64,000 nt of DNA, from NCBI GenBank assembly GCA_964454975.1, contig CAYVVD010000003.1, positions 1 to 64,000 of the forward strand, written 5' to 3'. This DNA is from CAYVVD01 sp964454975 (lineage in GTDB: Bacteria; Bacteroidota; Ignavibacteria; Kapaibacteriales; UBA2268). The notes beneath the pieces were generated by a model. That model was given only the letters and a program-made list of their open reading frames with translations. It ran no database searches and had not been told where the DNA came from. Within the stretch, counting starts at the first letter, position 1; each line of letters begins with the position of its first letter. Shown one piece after another: positions 1 to 7,451 of the stretch. The position numbers were made by a program, and so were the translations under genes.

Positions 1-748
1 AGCGTTTGTCAAGGCTGTTGCTGTCGTTGGTAAATGGAAGCTTAAGCAGATGTTCCGGAGAAAATATTTTATAAAGGGCAATCAATTCTTTTTCAAGCAA
101 TGGAAAATCCATAGCCCCCGATTTCAATCGGGGGAGGCTAAAGTAGGTAAATTCAATTGCAGTTTTGATGTCGGCGATAAACGGCTCGGCAATTTGCTTG
201 TAGAAAAAATCCGTTTTGGTGTCCGCCAAACGTCCGCCTTCAAAGTCGTTGAATTGCTGTACGAGCTCTTTGTTTTGGGCAAAAAGCCTGTCGAAAGTGG
301 TTGCGTCAAAAATGAACCATTCATTTATGTTTGTAATAATCAAATGCTTGGTTTCAAGATTGTTTTGCGTGATTCTTTCTCGGAGGTAATACAGCACCAA
401 TTCCTGAAAAGCCTTTGCGTTCAGCTTGTCAGTCGTCACCATCTCACTTTTATTTGTCGGTTTCTTTGCTTCAATGATAACTCCGACCGTGCTTTTTGCT
501 TTGTCTCCGTTGTGGATTACAAGGTCGTTTCGTCCTTTGGTATTTATAAAGTGGTTTTGCTTGTAATACGTGTCTTTTAGAAAGTCCGAAACCAAGTTTT
601 TATGAAACTCTTCAGATTCGGTGTCATTTGTCCTATCGAGTAGCTGGATAAGATTCGTCTTGAAACCTTCGATTTCTGTCCTGTTTGGTTTTACTTTTAA
701 AAAGGCTTTGTTAAGTGCCTTTCTTGGTTTCAGTCTGTTTATTTCCAT
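1..748 (-). CDS. Type IIG-like restriction-modification enzyme, N-terminal part (runs off left edge)
   Basis: The reading frame opens with ATG at 748 and stays open for 249 codons to the window edge, so only the N-terminus is present. The opening (MEINRLKPRKALNKAF) matches what I recall of the DUF7149 N-terminal region of Bacteroidota Eco57I-like enzymes, which fuse an endonuclease and an adenine methyltransferase. A PD-(D/E)xK-type nuclease signature is visible: D75 in the NDLVI strand, then E93 and K95 in the IIEAKK strand. The methylase and specificity parts would lie outside the window. Codons about 204-214 are made by a GC-rich palindrome that looks inserted. The gene lies just beyond the attC-like site at 895-1036, so it may be the next cassette of the same array. 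The family call is from memory of the sequence pattern. Confidence 0.72.
   Translation of the reverse strand, partial: MEINRLKPRKALNKAFLKVKPNRTEIEGFKTNLIQLLDRTNDTESEEFHKNLVSDFLKDTYYKQNHFINTKGRNDLVIHNGDKAKSTVGVIIEAKKPTNKSEMVTTDKLNAKAFQELVLYYLRERITQNNLETKHLIITNINEWFIFDATTFDRLFAQNKELVQQFNDFEGGRLADTKTDFFYKQIAEPFIADIKTAIEFTYFSLPRLKSGAMDFPLLEKELIALYKIFSPEHLLKLPFTNDSNSLDKR
112..140. repeat. GC-rich palindrome inside the restriction gene
   Basis: Perfect 9-bp arms CCCCCGATT (115-123) and AATCGGGGG (126-134) are separated by two bases, with outer TAGC/GGCTA flanks. It is read in frame as part of the restriction enzyme. The form suggests a small dispersed palindromic element inserted without breaking the frame; that is inference, as only this copy is visible. 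Confidence 0.6.
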
Positions 749-797
749 TTACCCTATGTCTTTTTTTTAGTTGTTCAATTTATCATTTTTTTGTCGA

Positions 798-883
798 GCG
801 TTGGCAAAAATTCAAGATCTTTTGGTTTTTTCAGCGTTGGCTTTGCGTGTCGGCAAAACCAAATGTGCTGTTTGTGCGTTGGC
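798..883. repeat. Three GCGTTGGC repeats upstream of the restriction gene
   Basis: The octamer GCGTTGGC occurs at 798-805, 834-841 and 876-883, the last two inside longer shared context with TTTTTCAGC. A related GTCGGCAAAACC lies between them. On the minus strand the units read GCCAACGC, resembling the GCCAAC core of the neighbouring attC-like site. They lie in the leader of the restriction gene and could be degenerate recombination-site remnants or a dispersed repeat. The rest of 749-895 shows no gene. Confidence 0.55.
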
Positions 884-894
884 TTTTTCAGCAT

Positions 895-1036
895 GGCATA
901 CAACGGTCTCGGCTATGCGTAGTGCGGGATTTCAAGGCACTTCACTTTCCGTTTAGCAGTTAGTTTGTTTAATGTAATTACTTTCATATCAGCACTTTTT
1001 CCCGCATTACGTATAGCCAATGTTGGCGGTATGTGC
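895..1036 (-). repeat. Integron attC-like recombination site (long imperfect palindrome)
   Basis: The arms GGCTATGCGTAGTGCGGGA (911-929) and TCCCGCATTACGTATAGCC (1000-1018) are complementary at 17 of 19 positions, around a spacer of about 70 bases. On the minus strand the outer ends read TACCGCCAAC (R''-like) at the gajB side and GTTGTATGCC (R'-like) at the restriction-gene side. A length near 137 bp fits the known attC range. The core bases deviate from the strict RYYYAAC/GTTRRRY consensus, so the assignment rests on the layout and on the matching cassette boundary at 4544-4558. Confidence 0.55.
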
Positions 1037-1041
1037 TTTCT

Positions 1042-2736
1042 TTAATTATTTTCATTTAATTTATTTTCCCACGCAGTTTTGTTTTCTTGGTTAGGTACTG
1101 CAATAACCAAAATTTTCCTTGGTCTTGTCATTCCTACATATGCTATTCTCAATTCTTCACTATCTGCAATGGAAATATTGTCTCTCAAAATTGTTTTGTA
1201 AGCCTTACCAATACCTTTGGTTTTTAAAATCAAGAGTGTTGCATCAAAGGTTTCTCCCTTTACACTATGAACAGTCCCAAGACGATAATTTCTATCAACA
1301 ATTTTTTCTTTCTCGTACAAGAATATTTGGTTGAAACTATAACCGTTTCCTGCATTTTCAATGCTTAATTGAAAGTTTATATTGTTTTTTGTTAATGCCT
1401 CATTAGCAGCTATTATCCAATGTCCAAGTGCGATGTCCGTTTTGGGTAACAAATTGATAAATTGGTAAACCAATGATTTGAACTTGACAAATCCGTGTTT
1501 GTCAATCATTCTTTCAATACTTTCCTCTGAACAAAAGGAAAGATTATTTACTTGCTTTAAGATAGCTTTTTCAATTGCTTTAAATCCGCTTTTAAAATCC
1601 CCGTTGTCGTAAAGAAATTTCCCTTTTGCAAAATCTTTAGTGTAATTGTCTTGTGTTACCCAAGGACTTCCATTAAATGGAATTTCAGGTATTCCTGTAA
1701 TGTCGTTCACAAGATTTTTACTTCTATAAATTACTGCAACGGATTCTTCCGTTGGTATAATTCCATTCTGTTCACATTCAGAAATGAAATCCGTAACAAT
1801 TTGCTGTAGATTATTTTCATACATAATCACTCTTGGTTGATGAGCAAAATCTTTGACATCACTTACTGCTGTCGAAATTTCAGCAAGAGAGGAAACACTA
1901 TAAGTATGATTACAGATAAGTTGAGAACTTCTGCGACTTTCATTAAGAACTACTGAATTTTCCCAAATATTGTACTTCTCGTTTAGCAGATCAGGTCGTG
2001 CGTCATTCCATTCAAAAATTGCTTGGTCTGGGTCGCCAACAAGCATTACTTCATTTAATCCATTTTCAATTAGCAAATCAATAATTCGCATTTGAATATC
2101 GGAAGTATCTTGTGCTTCATCAACTATTAGATAAGGAAACCTTAGAGCAATCGCCTTCGCAATTTGTGGAAATTGCTCAAGAATTTTCATAGCAAAATAA
2201 TTAGCATCAGATTGGGTGGCGAAGCCACCTTTATTGATGTTCTTCTTTGAAGAAATTATTTTGTTGTTTGTCGTCCAATTATTCGGCATTGCTCGGTCGT
2301 TAATTGCGTATAATGTGCCGTCAATTTTATAACTGATATTATCAAACAAACTATCGCTGAAATATTTCCCTGTCCAAATACCGTGAGGTTCGCCAACTAA
2401 AGTTGGTCTGTTTTTGCATTTTAATATCAAATGACCGTAAGGAAGAAAAACATGTTTATTGACAAAACTATCTATTGTTCCTAAAAAATGAGGAAATAAA
2501 ATTCTGTCACCAAGTTTAAATTCATCAGAATATTTTTTTTCTATTTCCTGCCAAGCAACGTTGGTAAATGAAACTGCTGCAATTCCCACATAATCATTTT
2601 TCCAATCTAAAATTAATCTTGCAAGTCGTGCACTTACACAATATGTTTTACCACTACCTGGACAAGCTCGAACAACGAATTTGCCCGATTTGTCAAAGAC
2701 AATTTCTCTTTGTTTTTCTGATAGTGACTCAAACAT
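1042..2736 (-). CDS. gajB: GajB, UvrD-like helicase of a Gabija defence system
   Basis: A 564-residue superfamily 1A helicase with the motifs in order: Walker A CPGSGKT (residues 25-31), motif II DEAQD (206-210), motif III GDPDQAIFEW (234-243), motif IV NESRRSS, motif V TVHSVKGETFDA and motif VI YVGMTRPRK near the C-terminus. In Gabija, GajB senses DNA ends or nucleotides and works with the GajA nuclease against phage. Its ATG shares the last A of the gajA stop (TAATG at 2736), so the two are translationally coupled. It is somewhat longer than the characterised GajB proteins I remember. A stand-alone UvrD/PcrA helicase is the alternative, but the coupling to an OLD-family nuclease argues strongly for Gabija. 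The attC-like site follows its stop within a few bases. Confidence 0.85.
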   Translation of the reverse strand: MFESLSEKQREIVFDKSGKFVVRACPGSGKTYCVSARLARLILDWKNDYVGIAAVSFTNVAWQEIEKKYSDEFKLGDRILFPHFLGTIDSFVNKHVFLPYGHLILKCKNRPTLVGEPHGIWTGKYFSDSLFDNISYKIDGTLYAINDRAMPNNWTTNNKIISSKKNINKGGFATQSDANYFAMKILEQFPQIAKAIALRFPYLIVDEAQDTSDIQMRIIDLLIENGLNEVMLVGDPDQAIFEWNDARPDLLNEKYNIWENSVVLNESRRSSQLICNHTYSVSSLAEISTAVSDVKDFAHQPRVIMYENNLQQIVTDFISECEQNGIIPTEESVAVIYRSKNLVNDITGIPEIPFNGSPWVTQDNYTKDFAKGKFLYDNGDFKSGFKAIEKAILKQVNNLSFCSEESIERMIDKHGFVKFKSLVYQFINLLPKTDIALGHWIIAANEALTKNNINFQLSIENAGNGYSFNQIFLYEKEKIVDRNYRLGTVHSVKGETFDATLLILKTKGIGKAYKTILRDNISIADSEELRIAYVGMTRPRKILVIAVPNQENKTAWENKLNENN

Positions 2737-4508
2737 TACTCTCCTTTAACTGCAAATTTTATAGCGTTTTCTATGTAGGTTGGAACTTTGAACGCATCCC
2801 TTGCTACTTCATCTGTTGACAGTTTAACGGCTAATCTGTGAGCTAATTCGGACTTTGCCTTGTTCGAAATAACTTTCTCTAAAAAATTCGCTCCGTGAGT
2901 TTTGATGTTAGCATCAGCAACAATTCTTCCTGCTGCAACGGGGTGCATTTCTTTAAATAGTTCCAACAGAATGTCTTTATTACCTGTAATGAAAAGTTCA
3001 AATTCAAAAGTCCTTTCAGCGAGGAAAACCTTTAGGTTATTCTTTTCAAGTTCTTTCGCTGATTTTGCTCTTGAAGTAATTTCGTCTGTTTCTTCCGCTG
3101 TATCATCGTCTGTTATTAAAGAGCATTTTGTCTTTAAATTCTTGCTATCATCATCGTTATTGTAAAGGTTGGCGAAATGAGAAAATGCAACACCGTTTAA
3201 GTTCACTAATTCAACTCCCGCTTTGTCAATGTCATATTCTTCCTTTTCTCCGACAATGCGACTAAAAATAGGTAGGAGCAATGCTTCTGAAATACCTTCA
3301 ACCAAAATTGCTCCATTAGAGAAAAAGATTTGTGATTTTGTTACGTCCAAGAATTTATGCAAATACTTATGATTGACCTCTGTAAGTCCTGATTTTTGCA
3401 ATGAGAGTGCGTTTACTTTGTTTTCTTGGTTTTGAAGAACTATTACCGACTTTAAACTTGCTTTTGCCGTTATAGTTGGCGAATGAGATGAAATGAAAAT
3501 TTGAAAGCCGTGTTCGGTATCAAGTTTATTTAGGTAATTGAAGAATAAATTTTGTAGTTGTGGGTGAAGATGTGCTTCTGGTTCTTCTATGAGCAATGCT
3601 GCATACGTTTCCTTTTGTTTCTGTTTTCTTTGCTTTAAATCACCTAAAACTGTTGCTGTATAAATTAGATTGTTGTAGCCAAGACCATTTTGGTAAAGCT
3701 CAAAATATTTTTGTTTTGTTGGGTCGCCTTCTAATAATTCGTCAGAGTATAATGGCATTTGAATTTTCAAATTATCTACCAATCTATTGAAGTCAAACGG
3801 CAAAAATGAAATATCAACTTGGTGTTGTTTGTTGGAAAAACTTGTTTCCTTTAAATGCTCATTGATTTTTTCTTTTCCTTTATCTACATGTCCAACCCAT
3901 TCTGCATCGCTGTCAACGGCAGAACGAACTTTTTTTGCTAATTCACTTTTCTTTTCTTGGTCTTTTTCAATGTCTGGGTCAATTTGAATATTTGTGTATA
4001 GTTGCCCTAAGCGATTTCCCCTGATTGGTCGTAAAAATTGTTCAGCATCTCTTAAAGCGTCTAAGTGAACATGATATATTAAATACAATACTTCGGGTGC
4101 AATTGCTTGTCCTTCGTTTGTTCCGCCCCATACTTTGTACTTAACTCTTCCGTTATCGTCAAGGTAAAATTTAAAATGAAGTTGTAAGTCTTGCGTTCCG
4201 TCCTCTTGAACGCTTAGAAGGTCGTTGAACCAAGCTACTTCTTCGGGAACGTCAATATGAAAATGTAAATGAAATTCAATGCTGTCTGCATTTTCTGATA
4301 TAGCGTTTTTGTCAAGATGAAAGTCCGATTTTGAGATGTAAATGTCTCGTCTTTGATTTCCGTAACTCAAGCAAATACGAAGTGCATCAATTATTGCTGA
4401 TTTACCTGCATTGTTCTCACCAATAAGAACATTTAGTCCTTTGTTGAATGTCAGAGAAATGTTGTTTATTCCTCTAAAATTCTTGATTATAAATTTCTCT
4501 AAATACAT
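2736..4508 (-). CDS. gajA: GajA, OLD-family ATPase-TOPRIM nuclease of a Gabija defence system
   Basis: A 590-residue protein with an N-terminal ABC-type ATPase and a C-terminal TOPRIM domain. Seen: Walker A GENNAGKS (30-37), Walker B/D-loop EEPEAHLHPQ (308-317), H-loop ISSHSP (339-344), TOPRIM glutamate in ILVEGISE (E404, E408) and the TOPRIM aspartates in ITDDD (467-469). GajA forms a tetramer that nicks phage DNA when nucleotide pools fall; this is known of the family. The length is close to the characterised GajA proteins, the gene comes first in the pair and gajB overlaps its stop codon. The upstream region (4509-4679) holds a cassette-boundary motif but no clear TAnnTTTG promoter. PARIS or a lone OLD nuclease was considered and is less likely because the partner is a UvrD helicase. 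Confidence 0.85.
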   Translation of the reverse strand: MYLEKFIIKNFRGINNISLTFNKGLNVLIGENNAGKSAIIDALRICLSYGNQRRDIYISKSDFHLDKNAISENADSIEFHLHFHIDVPEEVAWFNDLLSVQEDGTQDLQLHFKFYLDDNGRVKYKVWGGTNEGQAIAPEVLYLIYHVHLDALRDAEQFLRPIRGNRLGQLYTNIQIDPDIEKDQEKKSELAKKVRSAVDSDAEWVGHVDKGKEKINEHLKETSFSNKQHQVDISFLPFDFNRLVDNLKIQMPLYSDELLEGDPTKQKYFELYQNGLGYNNLIYTATVLGDLKQRKQKQKETYAALLIEEPEAHLHPQLQNLFFNYLNKLDTEHGFQIFISSHSPTITAKASLKSVIVLQNQENKVNALSLQKSGLTEVNHKYLHKFLDVTKSQIFFSNGAILVEGISEALLLPIFSRIVGEKEEYDIDKAGVELVNLNGVAFSHFANLYNNDDDSKNLKTKCSLITDDDTAEETDEITSRAKSAKELEKNNLKVFLAERTFEFELFITGNKDILLELFKEMHPVAAGRIVADANIKTHGANFLEKVISNKAKSELAHRLAVKLSTDEVARDAFKVPTYIENAIKFAVKGE

Positions 4509-4543
4509 CTATTGTTCTTTTTGGGATTACGTCACTTTTGCAT

Positions 4544-4558
4544 TACCGCCAACACCTA
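4544..4558 (-). other. Proximal cassette boundary / attI-like core
   Basis: TACCGCCAACA at 4544-4554 is the exact reverse complement of TGTTGGCGGTA at 1021-1031, inside the attC-like site. Read on the minus strand it gives GTTGGCGGTAATGC ahead of gajA, the position where an integron cassette would begin after the G of G|TT. It lies between gajA and the divergent recombinase remnant, where attI would be expected. Integron identity is inference. Confidence 0.45.
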
Positions 4559-4679
4559 AATAAACCTAATTTACATAAAAAGAATAAATATAGAAATAAA
4601 ATATAGGAATACTCAGTTTATCCAGTTACATTAGCACTATAAAAGCAGTAGTTTTATTTATTGGGTTTATCCGCAAATT

Positions 4680-5136
4680 ATGAAGTTATTAAATAATTTT
4701 GTAAAATTATTACAGATTAAGCGCTATAGCCGCAGTACGATTAGTTCGTATAAAAATGCCCTGGTAAAGTTCATTAACAGTTTTCCTTCACAACTGCCTG
4801 AAGAGCTGCAGAAAAAAGACATTGAGTCCTTTATTAACCGGTGGGTTTTTCATAACAAAATTTCCCGTTCTTATCAAAAGCAGCTCGTGGGAGCTTTGAA
4901 ACTATTTTATAATGACCTGCTTAGAAAGAATTATTCCAATTGTGCTTTCAAAAGATGAGGTTAAGTCTGTAATTGGGATAGTGGGTAACCTGAAACAGAA
5001 AGTTATTTTCTCTACCATCTATTCAGCGGGACTAAGGCTTGAAGAAACGCTAAATTTAAAACCGGCTGCAATTGATTCTGCTAATATGCTGATAAGGATT
5101 CATAAGGGCAAAGGAAAAAATCTAACTGTTTCCTAA
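4680..5136 (+). pseudogene. Decayed tyrosine recombinase / integrase
   Basis: The first part (4680-4958) encodes a SAM-like core-binding domain with the typical STISSYKNAL and QLVGALKLFYNDLL helices. The catalytic domain continues in another frame up to 5136 (LSKDEVKSVIG, then YSAGLRLEE with the first catalytic Arg, then HKGKGKN with the beta-hairpin Lys). The frame changes near 4930, and about 15 linker residues also seem to be missing there. The frame then stops at TAA, and the HxxR, H/W and nucleophilic Tyr motifs are absent, so the protein cannot be active. It is divergent from the gajA-gajB cassette, the arrangement of intI to its array. Whether it was a true IntI (with the extra domain between motifs II and III) cannot be told, because that part is lost. 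Bases 5137-5228 show nothing recognisable. Confidence 0.8.
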
Positions 5137-5228
5137 AATCACCTGCCTGTTACCGACGGAAATATTGGGGTTATTGCCGGAGATGAAGAGGAAACAGCCT
5201 GCAAGAGTCAAACTAACAGTGGGGATAA

Positions 5229-5891
5229 TCAAATCTGTGGTACGAGTGTAAAGAAATCAGCGGAAGTTTCGTCGGAGTTTATCTGGATGGTGCCGGCACG
5301 CACAAGCCTGATTAGCAGTCGCTCTGCCCTTCGCCGTGAGATATTGGCAATCTTGGCGAAATCCCTTACGGTTACGCGCTCGTATTTCTCGAGATATGCG
5401 AAAAGCCGCTTCTCGTGTTCGCCGATTATCAGCTTTAAGGGCTCTGCATCCGGGTTCTGGTAATTCATCAGGCGGGACATCTCCCTGCTCGCAATTACGG
5501 ACTTCTCTCCTACCCTGATATACGCCCGTTTGTATTCCTTACCCGTCTCTTTGTCCTCGAGCATTACATAATGAGGCTTCTGCTTGGATTCGAGTATTTT
5601 CACCACGACAACTTCGAAGCCGAATACGCTGACGTTTTCGAAGAATGCTTTTACCGGCGGCAGGATGTAGAAGTCGCAAGCCTGCTGCACGATTGCCGAT
5701 TCTGATTTTTCGCTTGCAACTCCGCAGACGGTGCGGTTGTCGTCCACCCCAATCAGGATAGTGCCCCCTTTTGTATTTGCAAAAGCAGAAATCTCCCTTG
5801 CGATTTTTCGCGGGTTCACTACTTTTCGTTTAAATTCCAGGTGGGAGGATTCGCCCTGCTCTATAAAAGCTATTAGTTCTTTGGGGTGCAT
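5229..5891 (-). CDS. Schlafen/AlbA_2-domain ATP-binding protein with winged-helix tail
   Basis: A 220-residue protein. The N-terminal half is an AlbA_2 (Schlafen-like) domain: ESSHLEFKRK (about 15-24), then EISAFANTKGGTILIGVDDN. The C-terminal 70 residues (EHEKRLFAYLEKYERVTVRDFAKI, then ISRRRAERLLIRLVRAGTI) look like a winged helix. Proteins of this shape are often called transcriptional regulators or ATP-dependent helicase-like proteins, but the cellular role is mostly unknown. The gene lies between the decayed recombinase and the secreted BNR protein. It is richer in G and C than the Gabija region, suggesting that the accessory segment ends before it. The start ATG at 5891 keeps the typical short N-terminus. 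Confidence 0.8.
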   Translation of the reverse strand: MHPKELIAFIEQGESSHLEFKRKVVNPRKIAREISAFANTKGGTILIGVDDNRTVCGVASEKSESAIVQQACDFYILPPVKAFFENVSVFGFEVVVVKILESKQKPHYVMLEDKETGKEYKRAYIRVGEKSVIASREMSRLMNYQNPDAEPLKLIIGEHEKRLFAYLEKYERVTVRDFAKIANISRRRAERLLIRLVRAGTIQINSDETSADFFTLVPQI

Positions 5892-5999
5892 TTTGGCCGC
5901 AACGATTGTTCAAAGCTAAAACACGTGCAATCTATAATTTATTTTCAAACTGCAATAATTAATTTTTTGTTAAAAACGTAACCGAATCTTCTCTATTTA

Positions 6000-6007
6000 T
6001 ACTTTTG
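6000..6007 (+). promoter_or_regulatory. Possible -7 element TACTTTTG
   Basis: TACTTTTG fits TAnnTTTG, the Bacteroidota -7 box, and lies about 70 bases before the favoured start of the BNR-repeat protein. No TTTG sits at the usual 19-21 base spacing upstream, so support is weak. Confidence 0.3.
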
Positions 6008-6075
6008 CCAATACCTGATTTTTCCTTAGCTTAACAGGATAATTAATGGTTTGTCAACATATAATATATCCTGAA

Positions 6076-7449
6076 ATGAAAATGATTTATACCCTCCGGT
6101 TAGTATTTTTTTTGATAGTAACAATGAGCCTAAATGCCCAGATTTGGCAGCCGGTAAATTCACCAAAGCCTTATATCTACAAAATCGCATTCGACCGGAA
6201 TGATGCGAATTTTTTTATGCTGGCATCTGATTCTATACCGATTGACATTTCAGAAAAGGAAATCCAGTTCTACCCAATAAACTATTACGGTATGGAATAC
6301 ACCAAAGACGGGGGAAATACTTACTCCGAAAAGAAGCTTATCAATCTGATTGTAACCGACATTGTTCAATCCCACACTGACGACGACACATGGTATGCCT
6401 CTTATGTGAACAAAACACGGGGCGGTTTTGCAATCAGTACCGACCGCGGTGAAACATGGGATTGGGAAACCACTGAGTGCGATGGCTTTTTCAGACCGCT
6501 AAAGCTCAATTGCACAGAAAATTCGGAAAAATACTATGCTTCCTGTGTAAACACGGGCGAGGGTATTAAGGTATCAACAGATAAATTCCAAACTTGTGAA
6601 TCTCTCCCCGGCTTAACAATTTCGGCAAGAGACCTGGAGCTATCGAAAGCACAGGCAGGGCTTATGTTTGCCGCCTCGGATGATACTTACGACGGCAGAG
6701 TATGGCGCTCGCACGACAACGGCGAGACCTGGCAAAAGGACAGCATGGGCCTGCGCGGGTTGCGTGTGCATACAGTAATGCCGAGCGGGGAATTCCCTGC
6801 TCATCTTGTCTGCGGAGCGGACACAGTAGCCACTGATGGAGTTTCATTCGGCAAGGGAATATTCCTAAGCCTTGACACGGGAGTAACCTGGCAGCATGTA
6901 AACGCATTTGATGAATGGGTATATGAAATTGCCGTTCATCCTGCCAATCCCGATTTCATGGCAGCGGCATGCGGCAAAGACGGAGTGCGGATTTCCGGCA
7001 ACGGAGGTTACTGGTGGGAACAGCGCAATTCAGGATTGCCGCCAGATGCAGATGTGCGAACAGTCAGCATCCCTGACCTGGAAACAAATGACGACGGTGT
7101 GATTGTATATGCCGGAACATTTGGCCAGGGCATTTTCAAATCATCCCGAATCACCACTGATATCGAAAAGTTCCCGGGTAGAAAACCTCTTGACTTAATA
7201 CATACTATACACCCACAACCAACAGACGATTACCTGAACATCAATTTCAGCCTGTGCCGCGGGGATAACCTCGTGCTAAGGGTTTATGACTATCTCGGAA
7301 TGGAACTGATTTCTTACAGCATTGGATATTATATGGAGGGGGAATATTCGCATGTTGTTGAAGTAATGCAGCTCAATCCGGGGATGTATATGCTGGAGAT
7401 ATCAGGCCAATATCACAAAGAAAGCAGGAAGTTTACTGTAAACAGGTAA
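6076..7449 (+). CDS. Secreted BNR/sialidase-type beta-propeller protein with T9SS sorting domain
   Basis: The signal peptide (MKMIYTLRLVFFLIVTMSLNAQ) favours the ATG at 6076 over the in-frame ATG at 6046. The body has BNR/Asp-box-like repeats of the form S.D.G.TW: TKDGGNTY, STDRGETWDW, RSHDNGETWQK, LSLDTGVTWQ. The last 75 or so residues (HPQPTDDYLNINF ... LRVYDYLGME ... LNPGMYMLEI ... KFTVNR) form a type A T9SS-like C-terminal sorting domain, so the protein is likely exported and attached to the cell surface. The propeller is of the glycoside-hydrolase or photosystem-stability-factor type, but I see no catalytic signature, so no enzyme activity is claimed. The gene ends two bases from the stop of def on the other strand. 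Confidence 0.75.
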   Translation: MKMIYTLRLVFFLIVTMSLNAQIWQPVNSPKPYIYKIAFDRNDANFFMLASDSIPIDISEKEIQFYPINYYGMEYTKDGGNTYSEKKLINLIVTDIVQSHTDDDTWYASYVNKTRGGFAISTDRGETWDWETTECDGFFRPLKLNCTENSEKYYASCVNTGEGIKVSTDKFQTCESLPGLTISARDLELSKAQAGLMFAASDDTYDGRVWRSHDNGETWQKDSMGLRGLRVHTVMPSGEFPAHLVCGADTVATDGVSFGKGIFLSLDTGVTWQHVNAFDEWVYEIAVHPANPDFMAAACGKDGVRISGNGGYWWEQRNSGLPPDADVRTVSIPDLETNDDGVIVYAGTFGQGIFKSSRITTDIEKFPGRKPLDLIHTIHPQPTDDYLNINFSLCRGDNLVLRVYDYLGMELISYSIGYYMEGEYSHVVEVMQLNPGMYMLEISGQYHKESRKFTVNR

Positions 7450-7451
7450 AA

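Noticed and set aside
50..580. 176-codon plus-strand frame at the left edge
   Set aside because: It is antisense to the restriction enzyme frame, which has clear family similarity and nuclease motifs; the plus-strand product has none.
798..883. CRISPR array from the GCGTTGGC units
   Set aside because: Only three 8-base units at unequal spacing, no 20-40 base repeat and no cas genes.
715..963. Short plus-strand frames between the restriction gene and gajB
   Set aside because: They run through the repeat block and the attC-like palindrome, have no similarity and overlap the restriction gene start.
1042..4508. PARIS or another OLD-nuclease system instead of Gabija
   Set aside because: PARIS needs an AriA/AriB pair; here the partner is a UvrD-like helicase with coupled translation, the Gabija layout.
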